DNA of 64,000 nucleotides from Rossellomorea sp. AcN35-11 (GCA_030388825.1 CP128835.1:620001-684000); one strand, 5' to 3'; shown: positions 1 through 9,905, numbered from the stretch's first letter. Program-made: numbers and translations. Notes: generated from the letters alone by a model not told the origin.

Positions 1-1099
1 GATCCCCTTCTTCATACGAAAAGGAAACATGCTGGAACACTACTTCCCCCTCAACAGAATCGATTTCAACAGCATCTCCTTCATCCTTGGCCTCCTCCTC
101 TTCGTCGAGGATCTGAAACACTCGCTCAGCACCTGCAATCGCCGATAATAACGTGTTGTATTGGTTTGCAAGCTCATTCAACGGACGGGTGAATTGGCGG
201 GCATATTCAGCAAAAATCACGATTACACCGATCGTGATCATCCCATTCAAAGCAAATATCCCTCCGACGCATGCAATGACGGCGAAACTCAAATTGTTCA
301 ACACATTCATGAGCTTCGGGATAAATCCTGAATAGGTATCGGCCCAATAGGCAGCCGTTCTCAATCGTCGATTTTTTTCGTTAAAGTCCTTTATGGCCGT
401 TTCTTCACGTGAAAAGGTTTTGATAATAGAGTGACCAGAAATCGTTTCTTCGATATAGCCGTTAAGCTCACCGATATTCTGTTGATATCGTTTGAATAAA
501 CGACCAGTACGCTTCGTGATCCATTTCATCCCGATGACCATGAGGGGAACGATGGTCAAGGTAATCAGGGTAAGCAACGGACTAAGCCACAACATGATCG
601 ATATGGTTCCAACCAACGTCAGGACACTGGATATGATCTGAATGAACGAGCTATTCAGCGTTGAACTCACATTATCTATATCATTTGTCACTCTGCTCAT
701 CAGTTCTCCATGTTTGCGTTTATCAAAGAAAGGGATCGATAGTTGGTGCAATTGGTGGAAAAGATCCAGCCTCAAGCGGTAGACCGTATCCTGTGCCACA
801 CCAATCATCCAATAATTTTGGAACCATATGGACAGAGAATGAAAGATGTAAACGGCTGTCAGGATGAAAATGAGCTGCATCAAACCTGACGTCTCTTTCA
901 TTACAATATATTCATCTATTGCTTTTCCCACAAGGAATGGACCTAATAGTGCCGCTACTGAGCTGATAAACACCATGAGAATCACAAGGTAAAGGATCAC
1001 TTTCATTCTTGAAAGATAGCCCCACAGGCGCAGCAGCGTCCCTTTTGCATCCTTCGCCTTATCTTCTTTTCCTACTTTCTTTCGGACATGCCTAGACAC
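1..1099 (-). CDS. ABC exporter subunit, permease/ATPase, partial (YfiC-like)
   Basis: Second half-transporter of a heterodimeric multidrug-type ABC exporter; the 3' end lies outside the window. A GTG start at 1099 follows a GAGGGGG ribosome binding site that overlaps the stop of the upstream subunit (TGA at 1114-1116), so the two are translationally coupled. The frame stays open for 366 codons to the window edge. It begins SRHVRKKVGK, holds the transmembrane domain (for example ILYLVILMVFISSVAAL) and ends at the beginning of the nucleotide-binding domain (EGEVVFQHVSFSYEEGD), so Walker A, signature and Walker B are not visible. Gene order and sizes resemble B. subtilis yfiB-yfiC, but other heterodimeric pairs (YheI/YheH) are possible. 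Confidence 0.85.
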   Translation of the reverse strand, partial: MSRHVRKKVGKEDKAKDAKGTLLRLWGYLSRMKVILYLVILMVFISSVAALLGPFLVGKAIDEYIVMKETSGLMQLIFILTAVYIFHSLSIWFQNYWMIGVAQDTVYRLRLDLFHQLHQLSIPFFDKRKHGELMSRVTNDIDNVSSTLNSSFIQIISSVLTLVGTISIMLWLSPLLTLITLTIVPLMVIGMKWITKRTGRLFKRYQQNIGELNGYIEETISGHSIIKTFSREETAIKDFNEKNRRLRTAAYWADTYSGFIPKLMNVLNNLSFAVIACVGGIFALNGMITIGVIVIFAEYARQFTRPLNELANQYNTLLSAIAGAERVFQILDEEEEAKDEGDAVEIDSVEGEVVFQHVSFSYEEGD

Positions 1100-1113
1100 G
1101 ATGCATTTCCCCC

Positions 1114-2821
1114 TCACCGAATTGAGATTGATATATCCGCTGATAAAGGGGGGGAATCTTCTATTAAGGAAGTGTGTGTCCCCTTTCCAATCAGTACTCC
1201 ATCTTCAAGGAGCAGAATCATATCTGCCTCCATGGCCGTACTGATCTTCTGTGTAATGATCATGGTTGTACATTCGTATTGCTTCAAGGCACGAAGCAGC
1301 TTCGATTCTGTTTTCAGGTCCAATGCACTTGTGCTGTCATCCAGCAAAAGAATCTTTGGATTTCGGATGAGAGCCCTCGCAATCGAAAGACGCTGCTTCT
1401 GTCCACCAGAAAGATTGACTCCTTTTTGACCCAGAACCGTCTCATATCCATGGGGAAGTTTTAGGATGGTTTCATGGATTTGGGCATCTCTTGCGGCTTG
1501 GATCAACTCTTCCATCGTGGCGTCTTCTTTGCCCCAGAGGAGGTTTTCTGATACTGAACCTGAAAACAGGACCACTTCCTGGGGCACATAGCCTATATTC
1601 TTTCTGACATGCTCCAAAGGAATCGACCGGATGGATTGTCCGTCCAGCTCAATTGTTCCTTCGGTCACATCGTACAATCGTGGAATGAGCTGAAACAGTG
1701 ACGTCTTACCTGATCCCGTTGCACCGAGAATGGCAACCGTCTCACCGGCATTCACGTTAAACGAGACATCTTCAAGCACCTTCCCCCTGGCAGACGGGTA
1801 CTGAAAGGAAACATGGTTGAAGGCAATCTCACCTTTCTCAACTTTATTTTCCTGCTTTACTTCCTCTCCGTCCTTTAAATCCACTTCTGTTTGGAGGACA
1901 TCTTCCACCCTCCCCGCTGAAGCCCTTGCTCTTGAAAAACTGGTAATGATAAAGGAGAAAATGGAAAAAACAGACGAGATTCTCGTAACATACGTCACAA
2001 TGGCCACGACTTCTCCGACCTTGGCTCCACCTGAGGCAACATCTATGCCACCGAACCATAGGACGGAAAGAAGGGTCAGATTCATGACCACCATGAGCAG
2101 GGGCATGATGATTTCCATAAATTGAAGGGCCTGGATCGTCCGGTCCTTTAAATCTCCATTTGCCCCACGAAAACGTCCTTCTTCATGTTTACTTCGGGTA
2201 TAGGCTTTGATGACCCTCATGCCTGACAGGTTTTCCTTCATCACATCATTCACCTTGTCCAGCCTGGTCTGAACTTTTTCAAACAGGCTCCACCCCCGTT
2301 TCAGGACCCATATCAGGAACAACCATAATACAGGAATGACAATCAACAGAATAAGGGCAAGGCGGGCATTCACGATAAGCGCCATTATCGTTGACCCCAC
2401 CACAAGCAGTGGAGCTCTCAGCATGATTCGCAAGCTCATGAAAATGGTATTCTGCAGCTGCCTGACATCATTCGTCATCCGGGTAATGAGAGACGATGCG
2501 GGAAGCTCGTTAAAACTCGCAAAAGAAAAGGATTGAACCTTTTTATATAAACTTTCCCTTACGTCGTAACCGAAACCTTGACTTGTATGGGCGGCGAAAA
2601 ATGAATTGGTGACCCCCCGAAATAAATGCCACAAGGGACATCCCGACCATAATCGACCCCCATTTTATCACCGTGTCCAGATCCCCGTTCAATATCCCTT
2701 CGTCTATGATTCTGGCCATGAGAAGAGGATTCAGCAGTTCAACGGCAAGTTCTATAAGCATTAAGCTCCAAGCAATTCCCATGGCAACCCGATAAGGTTT
2801 CAAAAAACGTATGACTTTCAA
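1114..2821 (-). CDS. ABC exporter subunit with degenerate ATPase site (YfiB-like), frameshifted
   Basis: First subunit of the heterodimeric ABC exporter. Two frames join at a run of six C (2613-2618, plus strand): removing one base gives continuous AFISG/VTNSFF and a 568-residue protein, close to the length I recall for YfiB. I prefer the TTG start at 2821 (KVIRFLKPYR) because AAGGGGTG lies 5 nt upstream; an ATG at 2851 lacks such a site. In reconstructed numbering: transmembrane region about 1-290, Walker A GATGSGKT 366-373, signature LSGGQ 470-474, Walker B ILLLDD 490-495. The Walker B catalytic Glu is Asp and the switch histidine is Gln (TQKIST, 524), as known for the degenerate site of TM287/288-type heterodimers. 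Substrate is unknown. The single-base insertion is probably a sequencing artefact. Confidence 0.82.
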
Positions 2822-2995
2822 ATAAACACCCCTTATATGTAGCGCTTCCATTATGTATATATGTATCATCATATCGTTTTTTTATGCCACGTGGTAGTTG
2901 GAAGCGGCTTTCTCTTCTCCCCTGACTATAGCCCACGTTTGGATGGGTGATGTTGAAGACATCTTTCATGAAGAGATCTATTACTCAGAAATGAT

Positions 2996-3033
2996 GAAAA
3001 AACCACATGGTCCCAAAGGATCATGTGGTTCTT
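2996..3033 (-). terminator. Terminator after the CmpX-like gene
   Basis: Stem AACCACATG (3001-3009) pairs with CATGTGGTT (3022-3030). Read on the minus strand the hairpin is followed by TTTTTT and sits immediately after the stop codon at 3039. Confidence 0.8.
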
Positions 3034-3038
3034 CTTTA

Positions 3039-4604
3039 TCACTGATGAAATGGAGGAGTGTCTGTCCCACCATTAGGTCTGTTTTTTTCTTCTTCAATCT
3101 TCCGGTCCAGTTTAGAAAGATATTTCTGGGCGAAATCCTTACCACCGAGTCCAAAGGCTAGACCGAAGGCAAGTGCCAGTCCACCGAGAATCAACATGAA
3201 TGCCAGATTGACGATGGAATCCGCCACCTTCAATTGATCGAGTGCCATAAAGATACTTAAGGTGATGATCGCATATTTCGTGATAGTTCCGAGCACCTGG
3301 AAGTGATCACTCAATACATTGGACATAATTCCCTTCACTAAGTCCCCTAAGTATAAACCGGCACCAAGAATAACAATCGCTGCCAGTACAAGGGGCAGAT
3401 AAGCCAATACACCAGTTGCGAGAACAACAAGGAATTCCAATCTCACAATTTCCAGGGCTTCCACTGCAAATAAGAAAACGATGATCAGTTGAACGACTCT
3501 GCCAACAAGTCCTGATAGATTCATATAAGTCGTACCTGATTGCTCATAGGGATTCTTGTTGACATTGATACGGCCAATTCCCATCTTACGCAGAATCGAA
3601 TTGAAGCCAACGCGGTTTAATAAGCGGGCCACCATGGCTCCAACCCATCTCCCCACCCAGATTCCTGCAAGGATGAGAAGAAACGCAACCGCCATATTCG
3701 GAAGCATGACAAGGATCTGATTCAGCATACTGATCCCCGGCTCTGAAATTCCACGTATATCCAACTGATCCAATGCGGAAATCGTTACGGGTATCATAAT
3801 GAGAACGAATACAATCGTGCCTATGACCGCAGAAACCGTCGTTCCCTGTAAGACCTTGCTGATGCCGAATCGCTCAGCCGCCCTTTCCGTTCCGACAGCT
3901 TGTAAAAAGTTTGTGACGATATCCCTGACGATCTTCGCTACGAACCATCCAACGATTAATATGATGGCTGCCGCAAATAACTTGGGGATAAAGGCCAGGA
4001 AGCTTTGCAGCATTTCCGTGAAAGGCCCTGATACCCCAGTGATATTAAGGGCATCCAACACTCCCGGCAGGAAGATGAGGAGAACGAGATAGAAGACGAC
4101 CCTTGCCGCCGTATAGACATAACGGTGTACATCGTTTTCATCATTGGCCAGCCTGGTTCTTACCAGCGTGCTTTTAACTGCCGTTCTCATACCCAACTTC
4201 TCTATCAGTACCTTCAGGACAGAAGCAACAATCCATGCAAATAATAGAATAAGAGCTGCTTTCAATACGTTCGGGATGGCTGCCGCCATTGTACTGAGCA
4301 TACCGACTAAAGGAGATGCAATGAAGCTCAGGTTAAGCATATTGAAGAAGGCAATGAATACGAACACCAGGAGGATGAAGTACACAATCTTGCTGATCAC
4401 TTTTTCCGAGGTCCATTTCCTTTCTCCTGTACCGCTGCCGAAATAAAGCTTATCATCGATCTTCACTCGTTTTAAAATACCGTATACCGCTTTTTCAACT
4501 GCCTTCGCAATGATCCACCCGATCAATAACACGAGTAGGGCCAACAGCAGATCAGGAAGCTTTCCTAAATATCCATACCATTCTTGCGTAATATTACTGT
4601 TCAT
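3039..4604 (-). CDS. CmpX-like multi-pass membrane protein (conserved TM helix repeats)
   Basis: A 521-residue integral membrane protein of the group with repeated 'conserved TM helix' modules, related to mechanosensitive-channel-like proteins such as CmpX. About ten hydrophobic segments occur as recurring pairs of a glycine-bearing helix followed by a basic stretch: LLALLVLLIGWIIAKAVEK near the N terminus, AALILLFAWIVASVLKVL, AAAIILIVGWFVAKIVRD, AVAFLLILAGIWVGRWVGAM, and a last Gly-rich helix LAFGLAFGLGGKDFAQKYL before a short charged tail ending in TPPFHQ. The shared W-A/G-K pattern points to internal duplication. The start follows GGGAGAG. It stands alone between two terminators. Role in membrane tension or envelope stress is a family inference only. 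Confidence 0.75.
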   Translation of the reverse strand: MNSNITQEWYGYLGKLPDLLLALLVLLIGWIIAKAVEKAVYGILKRVKIDDKLYFGSGTGERKWTSEKVISKIVYFILLVFVFIAFFNMLNLSFIASPLVGMLSTMAAAIPNVLKAALILLFAWIVASVLKVLIEKLGMRTAVKSTLVRTRLANDENDVHRYVYTAARVVFYLVLLIFLPGVLDALNITGVSGPFTEMLQSFLAFIPKLFAAAIILIVGWFVAKIVRDIVTNFLQAVGTERAAERFGISKVLQGTTVSAVIGTIVFVLIMIPVTISALDQLDIRGISEPGISMLNQILVMLPNMAVAFLLILAGIWVGRWVGAMVARLLNRVGFNSILRKMGIGRINVNKNPYEQSGTTYMNLSGLVGRVVQLIIVFLFAVEALEIVRLEFLVVLATGVLAYLPLVLAAIVILGAGLYLGDLVKGIMSNVLSDHFQVLGTITKYAIITLSIFMALDQLKVADSIVNLAFMLILGGLALAFGLAFGLGGKDFAQKYLSKLDRKIEEEKNRPNGGTDTPPFHQ

Positions 4605-4716
4605 TTCATACTCTCCCTTCGATTGTAAGTTGAATAATGTATTAGTTATCTACCCAAAGATCGGTTTTCAAAACCTGACAAAACAAGTGGTCTTTATCCA
4701 GGATTCGTTTGGAATA

Positions 4717-4752
4717 GAAAACCCTTAAGACAAATCGTCTTAAGGGTTCTTT
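4717..4752 (-). terminator. Terminator after the beta-propeller gene
   Basis: Perfect 12-bp stem AACCCTTAAGAC (4720-4731) with GTCTTAAGGGTT (4737-4748) and a 5-nt loop; T-rich on both sides. It directly follows the stop of the minus-strand gene at 4753. Confidence 0.85.
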
Positions 4753-6927
4753 TCACGGCAGTTCGACAGTATTTACTTTAATGAAATCTTCCAAAGAATA
4801 AGCCGTCACTTTCTTGTTCGAAAGGGTGTAAAGCTGTTCATCGATATATAGAAGACGCTGGATCCGGTCTTCCCACTGTTCATAATATTCTTTGTCCTGT
4901 TTATCTTCTGTCAGCTTAGATTTAAAGACGATTCCTTTTTGAGGGGTGATTTCATAAAGAAGTGCACCCTGATACTCAAAGTCCAGCTCATTCGGAACAT
5001 CTTCTTTCTCGTGGTAAACGGAAATGGGGAAACCATACAAACCCCGCGAAGGTTCATGGAACAAAGCTTTATGGTCTTCCAGTAAGGCTGAGTGGGTCCC
5101 CATTCCCCCTATGATTTCCGTGTCTGCTTCCCTGGGATTGTGAAAGTCGGTAATATCAAACAATGACATTTTCATTCCGCTTCGAATGATCCGGGGTTCT
5201 TCATTGGCTGCTTTTGTATCATCCATCACTTTCGTATCAAATCCAAAGCCGATGAGGTGATTCTCATCAATCGGGTGGAGATAGGTACTGAAACCAGGGA
5301 TCTTCAATTCCCCCAGTACCTTTGGGTCTTCAGGGTCCTCCGTATCAATCACGAACAAAGGATCGACTTGTTTAAATGTGACCATATATGCCTTGTCTCC
5401 CATGAACCTCACAGAATAAATCTGTTCTCCACGGGCTAAGTCCGTTACTTCCCCAACGTTATTCATTTTTTCATCCATAATGTAGAGAGCATTGGAAGAA
5501 GGAGAATCGTTCCATGCCTCGCCGTTCTTTGTAGCAATCCGAAAATGATCTTTATGTTCATCCATGGAAAATTGATTCAAGACTCTCCCATCTACCGTGC
5601 CGGATGAAGAATAAGCTATGTTCCCATCACGGATGGAAAATTTATAAATATCTGTATGTGAAGCATAGTCCACCATGTTTTCCTCATTGTATGATTCTAC
5701 AGCAATATAGAGATTCTTCTTGGACATATATACTTTATCCCCGCTGCCAAGATAAGATTGAACATGAAGAGGAGCATCAGCGTCTTCCATGTTCAGTTCA
5801 GTCAGTAACGTATAGTTAGGGGCCTGTGATTGAGGGAAATACTGTATATCCTTTATAGGAATAGGTGTCGTCTCATCACCTTTTTCACTATCTTTCACCC
5901 GGGGTCTTAAATCAAGGTTCTTTTCCTTTTCAAGCATCCAGTAGTGCGGGTAAAAGTTCGAAATCAAATATACAGTAGAATCGATTTTCCTTGACGTCGA
6001 ATAGTGGCCTTCAACCTCGACTTTCCTGAGAAGAGACGGTTTTGATTTGTCCGATACATCATACAAAAGCGCCACTGTCGTCCCGTCCACAGGCATTGTG
6101 GAGGCAGCAAGTTTCTTACTCTCCTGGAAAACAGGGGTCCAACTATTCCCGATGACGAGCAGCTTATCCTTTTGTAAAAACAGATGGTTCGGCTGCATGT
6201 TTTCTTCAAAACCGATGGAAGAGACCACCTTCAATTCCTTTACAGGGGCCGCCTTGGTAATGAAGAGACTGCGGTCGGTTAGTTGATAAATATACTTTCC
6301 ATCCGTCTTCACCCTATCCCCTTCGTCAACACCTTGAACCTGATTATTGGTTTCTGAGAATGCAGCTCCCGATTGAGCTGATTCACCTGCCGCACTATCT
6401 TCCGAAGACTTAGAATTCATGCTTTCCTCTCTTTCCAAAAGAGAAAACATCCTATTTTCTTTATTCTTTTCTAAGATCTGCTTAAAGTAGTTGGTCAGTT
6501 CGTCATTGGATTGAAAATTGGGTAGTTGTGAGGTAATGGAAAAAGGGATCTCTGTGTCTCCATCATAAGAAAAACCCCATTTGGTTTTCACTTCCGGAGA
6601 AATATGAAGTGTAAAGTGGTGTGATTCAGAAGGATACCCTTCCGGTGGTGCATGGACTTGCAATGACTTTCGATCATCACTGAGTTTGAGGATTGCATTA
6701 ACCCTATCCCCGTTGGAATTCTCTACATAAATGTTTCCGGGTGTCACCGTTTCCTCCTGAAGAGCTGCAGAAAACCTGAGCTTCCACGGGTTGTTCTCCA
6801 TTACAAGAAGATGACCATTAAACTTCCCCTCCGCCTCCACCGTTGGTTTGTGGCTATACAGGAACGTTCCCATTGCAATCAGCAGCACAAGACCGGCAGT
6901 AATGAGCACATACGTTTTTTTCATCAT
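4753..6927 (-). CDS. Secreted/membrane-anchored beta-propeller domain protein
   Basis: A 724-residue exported protein. The N terminus (MMKKTYVLITAGLVLLIAMG) is a signal peptide or signal anchor. Residues about 30-130 resemble a bacterial Ig-like/SbsA-type module (ENSNGDRVNAILKLSDD...), followed by a Ser/Gln-rich linker (about 160-195, NSKSSEDSAAGESAQSG) and then a long beta-propeller of the family 'secreted protein with C-terminal beta-propeller distantly related to WD-40', with blades such as QGVDEGDRVKTDGKYIYQL, GDKVYMSKKNLYIAVESY and GDKAYMVTFKQVDPLFVIDT. No catalytic residues can be assigned; the likely role is extracytoplasmic binding. AGGAGGG precedes the ATG. It is monocistronic. Confidence 0.8.
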   Translation of the reverse strand: MMKKTYVLITAGLVLLIAMGTFLYSHKPTVEAEGKFNGHLLVMENNPWKLRFSAALQEETVTPGNIYVENSNGDRVNAILKLSDDRKSLQVHAPPEGYPSESHHFTLHISPEVKTKWGFSYDGDTEIPFSITSQLPNFQSNDELTNYFKQILEKNKENRMFSLLEREESMNSKSSEDSAAGESAQSGAAFSETNNQVQGVDEGDRVKTDGKYIYQLTDRSLFITKAAPVKELKVVSSIGFEENMQPNHLFLQKDKLLVIGNSWTPVFQESKKLAASTMPVDGTTVALLYDVSDKSKPSLLRKVEVEGHYSTSRKIDSTVYLISNFYPHYWMLEKEKNLDLRPRVKDSEKGDETTPIPIKDIQYFPQSQAPNYTLLTELNMEDADAPLHVQSYLGSGDKVYMSKKNLYIAVESYNEENMVDYASHTDIYKFSIRDGNIAYSSSGTVDGRVLNQFSMDEHKDHFRIATKNGEAWNDSPSSNALYIMDEKMNNVGEVTDLARGEQIYSVRFMGDKAYMVTFKQVDPLFVIDTEDPEDPKVLGELKIPGFSTYLHPIDENHLIGFGFDTKVMDDTKAANEEPRIIRSGMKMSLFDITDFHNPREADTEIIGGMGTHSALLEDHKALFHEPSRGLYGFPISVYHEKEDVPNELDFEYQGALLYEITPQKGIVFKSKLTEDKQDKEYYEQWEDRIQRLLYIDEQLYTLSNKKVTAYSLEDFIKVNTVELP

Positions 6928-7067
6928 GCTATGACCCTCCTAAAGAGCTATTTGTAGATTAGACGGCAGGAAGGTGAAAATGTTACATGGACTCGATCAT
7001 GATTAGCTGAATTTTGGGGAAATGGGCTGAAACTACTTTTGACACCCTCTGTTTTTATCTGGTGCCA

Positions 7068-7097
7068 AGAAAAAACAGACCTCGCAACAGCAAGGTC
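7068..7097 (-). terminator. Terminator after the ThrE-type exporter operon
   Basis: GACCTCGC (7078-7085) pairs with GCAAGGTC (7090-7097), one G-U pair, and is followed on the minus strand by TGTTTTTT. The right arm is part of a GGTCCGTCCC repeat (7094-7103) that runs up to the stop codon. Confidence 0.75.
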
Positions 7098-7104
7098 CGT
7101 CCCT

Positions 7105-7560
7105 CTATCTCATTCGTCTTGCACTCACATTCAGGCGTGCGTTCCGGATGACCTGGTTGATGACTTCAGAGAAAATGAGCCCAATGGCGATTGCCCCTGA
7201 GATCATAAAGGCTTTGGCAGCCAGGTTGATGGCCGCGTTGTAATCATTTTGAACAAAATTTCTCATGGCATCGTACGCAAGCCCACCAGGTACAAGGGGA
7301 ATGATGCCGGCTACTGAAAAGATGATGACCGGGGTTTTATACATCTTTGCAAATACCTGGCTGATCACCGCAACGACAAATGAGGCCAGTAATGTCGCAA
7401 GTACCGCATCTGCTTTATTTAAACTCATGACTATGTAGATGATCCATCCTAACATTCCAACAATCCCGCATTTGAAAAGGGACTGCTTTGGGGCGTTGAA
7501 AATAATCCCGAATGCGGCAGCTGCGATGAAGCTGGTCACTAATTGCTCTAAAATGAGCAT
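7105..7560 (-). CDS. Threonine/serine exporter family, small subunit (ThrE_2/YjjB type)
   Basis: A 151-residue hydrophobic protein with about four to five membrane helices and the motif IPLVPGGLAYDAMRN in its middle, typical of the C-terminal half of ThrE-type amino acid exporters. It follows the larger subunit by 25 nt (start preceded by GGAGGGAAGAGGGA), so both are probably made together, as in E. coli YjjP/YjjB, in contrast to the single-chain Corynebacterium ThrE. A role in threonine/serine efflux is inferred from the family. A terminator follows directly. Confidence 0.82.
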   Translation of the reverse strand: MLILEQLVTSFIAAAAFGIIFNAPKQSLFKCGIVGMLGWIIYIVMSLNKADAVLATLLASFVVAVISQVFAKMYKTPVIIFSVAGIIPLVPGGLAYDAMRNFVQNDYNAAINLAAKAFMISGAIAIGLIFSEVINQVIRNARLNVSARRMR

Positions 7561-7585
7561 TCCCTCTTCCCTCCAATCTTTTTGT

Positions 7586-8347
7586 TTAGGTCAGTGTAAA
7601 TACCACAGCTATCCCTGTTCCGATGGCAAAAGCCGTTAAGAATGCTTCCGCTCCCTTGGACAAGCCCGACACCAAATGCCCTGCCATCAGGTCCCTCACC
7701 GCATTGGTAATGAGAAGCCCCGGTACAAGAGGCATGACAGACCCAATAATGATCTTGTCTAACTCCTGTCCGACACCGAACTGGACGAATCCATATGAAA
7801 GCATTCCGATAATAAAAGAAGCAAGAAATTCGGCAAAGAATTTAATCGGCACCAGGCGATGAAAATAAATCAGGCTTGTAAACCCGACTCCGCCTGCGAA
7901 AAGGGCAGGAATGAAATCATTCCACATTCCCTGGAACATAATGAGAAAGCATCCGCTGGCAATGGAGGCTGCCAATACTTGAATGATGAAGGAGTAGGAA
8001 AGATCCGATTGATCCAGTTTTTCCAAGGCATTATACGCTTCTTCCAACGTGAGATGCCCTTTACTGATCTGCCTTGAAATACTATTTACTAGGGTGACTT
8101 TCTCAAGATCCGTTGACCGCTCATTAATCCGGATCAGCTTCGTTTTCGTAGGTTCGGACGTTTCGATTGAGAAAATGATTCCTGTAGGAGTCACATAGCT
8201 ATGAGATTCCGAAATCCCATAAGAAGCGGCGATGCGCATCATCGTATCCTCCACCCGATACGTCTCTGCTCCGCTCTGCAGCATAATCTTGCCTGCAAGC
8301 AGGCTGACTTCCATAATGTCATATCTTCTGATCATTTTTGCTTCCAC
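7586..8347 (-). CDS. Threonine/serine exporter family, large subunit (ThrE/YjjP type)
   Basis: About 253 residues. A cytoplasmic N-terminal domain carries the family signature (LLAGKIMLQSGAETYRVEDT and ESHSYVTPTGIIFSI), followed by about five membrane helices with IGSVMPLVPGLLITNAVRD, the counterpart of the VPG motif in the small subunit. The frame is open to a GTG at 8362, but no ribosome binding site precedes it; a GTG at 8347 (spaced 8 nt from GGAGAG) or the ATG at 8335 (MIRRYDIMEV) is more likely. It forms a two-gene operon with the downstream small subunit. Export of small hydroxy amino acids is inferred from the family; the exact substrate is unknown. Confidence 0.82.
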   Translation of the reverse strand: MEAKMIRRYDIMEVSLLAGKIMLQSGAETYRVEDTMMRIAASYGISESHSYVTPTGIIFSIETSEPTKTKLIRINERSTDLEKVTLVNSISRQISKGHLTLEEAYNALEKLDQSDLSYSFIIQVLAASIASGCFLIMFQGMWNDFIPALFAGGVGFTSLIYFHRLVPIKFFAEFLASFIIGMLSYGFVQFGVGQELDKIIIGSVMPLVPGLLITNAVRDLMAGHLVSGLSKGAEAFLTAFAIGTGIAVVFTLT

Positions 8348-8544
8348 TATAAATCTCTCCACACGTGCTATTTTTTGAATAGGTATAGTTTATAGGAAAG
8401 ATGGCGTGTAATCAATGAGGGAGAGGAGGATTTAACCTGGATTTAATCTGAAGGTAAGGGGTTAACGTGTAATGAAGAGGGTTGCCCCCAGCAGCTGGAG
8501 GGATGAAGTGTCTTCTCCATTCATAAGTTTCTTATGGGACAGAA

Positions 8545-9153
8545 TCAATCCCGCTTGTTATTTAACCTGTACAAAACTCTCTTTCCCTTCCTTTTATAGA
8601 TGATATACAAGACGGTCACCATCACGAAAACTGCAAATACAACCAATTGATAGTCTTCAATCATTTCAAGGATGACTTCTTTCTCTCCGTCATACAACTT
8701 GCCTATACTTAAAAACAAGAAAGTAGACGGAGCAATCCCAGCGACAGTCAGGAGGGAATAAACTTTTATATCCATTCTCGCCATACCGGCCATGAAAGGG
8801 ATGACGTTCCCCAAGTGAAGTGGACTTGCGATGGCAACACTCCAAATCCCATAACGATTGAACTTCCCTTGAGCTTCTTCCAGCTTCATGCGTTTCTGTT
8901 TCTTGAGCTTTTCTGCCACCTTATTCCCCAATTTCAAGCTTATATAGTAAGGGATACAGCTGCCCGCTGTATATAAAATACTCCCCACCAATGAAACCAT
9001 GCCCATTTCTATCCACGTTAAATCGAGGATAAATCCCATGGTCACGATAAACATTGTACCGACAAAAGGAAATGAACTCCCCTCGATAAACAGAGAAAGC
9101 AAAATGCCCCACATCCCCCACTCTTCCGCTATATTCACGATCCAGTCTGTCAT
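8545..9153 (-). CDS. DedA/VTT family membrane protein
   Basis: A 202-residue polytopic membrane protein of the DedA (SNARE-associated, VTT) family. Visible features: re-entrant-like segment LLSLFIEGSSFPFVGTMFIV, the Gly-rich AGSCIPYYISLKLGNK, the basic loop KLKKQKRMKLEEAQGKFNRYG, and the ASPLHLGNVIPFMAGMARM segment (compare the family's R-F-x-P-x-x-R region). Family members are proposed to act in lipid or undecaprenyl-phosphate translocation. The ATG at 9153 was preferred because AGGGGTG lies 5 nt upstream; the frame extends further to 9210 without a better site. The canonical arginine in the PLHLGN segment is not present, so it is a divergent member. Confidence 0.8.
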   Translation of the reverse strand: MTDWIVNIAEEWGMWGILLSLFIEGSSFPFVGTMFIVTMGFILDLTWIEMGMVSLVGSILYTAGSCIPYYISLKLGNKVAEKLKKQKRMKLEEAQGKFNRYGIWSVAIASPLHLGNVIPFMAGMARMDIKVYSLLTVAGIAPSTFLFLSIGKLYDGEKEVILEMIEDYQLVVFAVFVMVTVLYIIYKRKGKRVLYRLNNKRD

Positions 9154-9261
9154 CCCCACACCCCTAATGTATATAGTGTATTCAGTATAAGAAAGATGAT
9201 CGCTCTCCAACAGAATCGGAAGAAGTAAATCTATCTAAGACCTGGGGTGTATTGACACACT

Positions 9262-9291
9262 AAAAAGACCAGTCCCTGTAACGGACCGGCC
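9262..9291 (-). terminator. Terminator after thiT
   Basis: GGACCGGCC (9283-9291) pairs with GACCAGTCC (9267-9275) with two G-U pairs in the minus-strand RNA, followed by TTTTTA. The stem resembles a diverged form of the GGTCCGTCCC repeat found elsewhere in the window. Confidence 0.75.
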
Positions 9292-9300
9292 TTGAGAATA

Positions 9301-9897
9301 TTATGAAGCCTTTCGGGTGGTTGCTTGTTGATAAGTACGGACTTTGATCAGTTTAGGCGCAATATTCATGATAATGACCAGGATAATGGAACATAATAGG
9401 GCCGAGCCAAGCATTGTGATCCCGTTCGCTATAAAAGAGAAGAGAAGCGGAGACATATCCTTTGGGGCATATTCGGCAAAGAACACGAAACCTGCAATAA
9501 AATGCCAGAAATAGCGGGCAAGGCTTCCTATAAATGTTGCTGCCACTAACCAGCTTATCGCTGCAGATCGATTGTTTCTTCCTAATGCACCTTGAATATT
9601 CCCTGCGAATAAACCGGCAAAACCGATAAAGGCAAAGGCGATGAAATACTCAATAACCATCTGTACCGGTGTTGCAATCCATGCATCACCGAGGGCAATC
9701 TGCAGGATTCCCCATACAAACCCTGCCAGCACCCCAGCTTTCCATCCCCTTCGATAAGATAACAAAAAAATAGGAACCATAGCAATTGAAATAGAGATGC
9801 TCGGTGAAAGCTTAATGGATGGAAGCATGTCAAGGATAACGGCAAATGCCGCCATCAATGAAGCTTCCAGCAAGACAACAAGACGTGTGTTTTTCAT
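9301..9897 (-). CDS. thiT: Thiamine ECF transporter substrate-binding subunit ThiT (YuaJ)
   Basis: A 198-residue S-component of an energy-coupling-factor transporter, with six hydrophobic helices and the family features MAAFAVILDMLPSIKLSPSI, RRGWKAGVLAGFVWGILQI and the C-terminal FANGITMLG-like IANGITMLGSALLCS. The residues in the loop between helices 3 and 4 (GDAWIATPVQMVIEY) fit the thiamine-binding family. ThiT works with a shared EcfA-EcfA'-EcfT module encoded elsewhere. The upstream leader carries a clear TPP riboswitch, which independently supports thiamine as substrate. The ATG follows AAGGGGG by 8 nt, and that ribosome binding site lies inside a hairpin (9906-9939). Confidence 0.95.
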   Translation of the reverse strand: MKNTRLVVLLEASLMAAFAVILDMLPSIKLSPSISISIAMVPIFLLSYRRGWKAGVLAGFVWGILQIALGDAWIATPVQMVIEYFIAFAFIGFAGLFAGNIQGALGRNNRSAAISWLVAATFIGSLARYFWHFIAGFVFFAEYAPKDMSPLLFSFIANGITMLGSALLCSIILVIIMNIAPKLIKVRTYQQATTRKAS

Positions 9898-9905
9898 ACA
9901 AAAAT

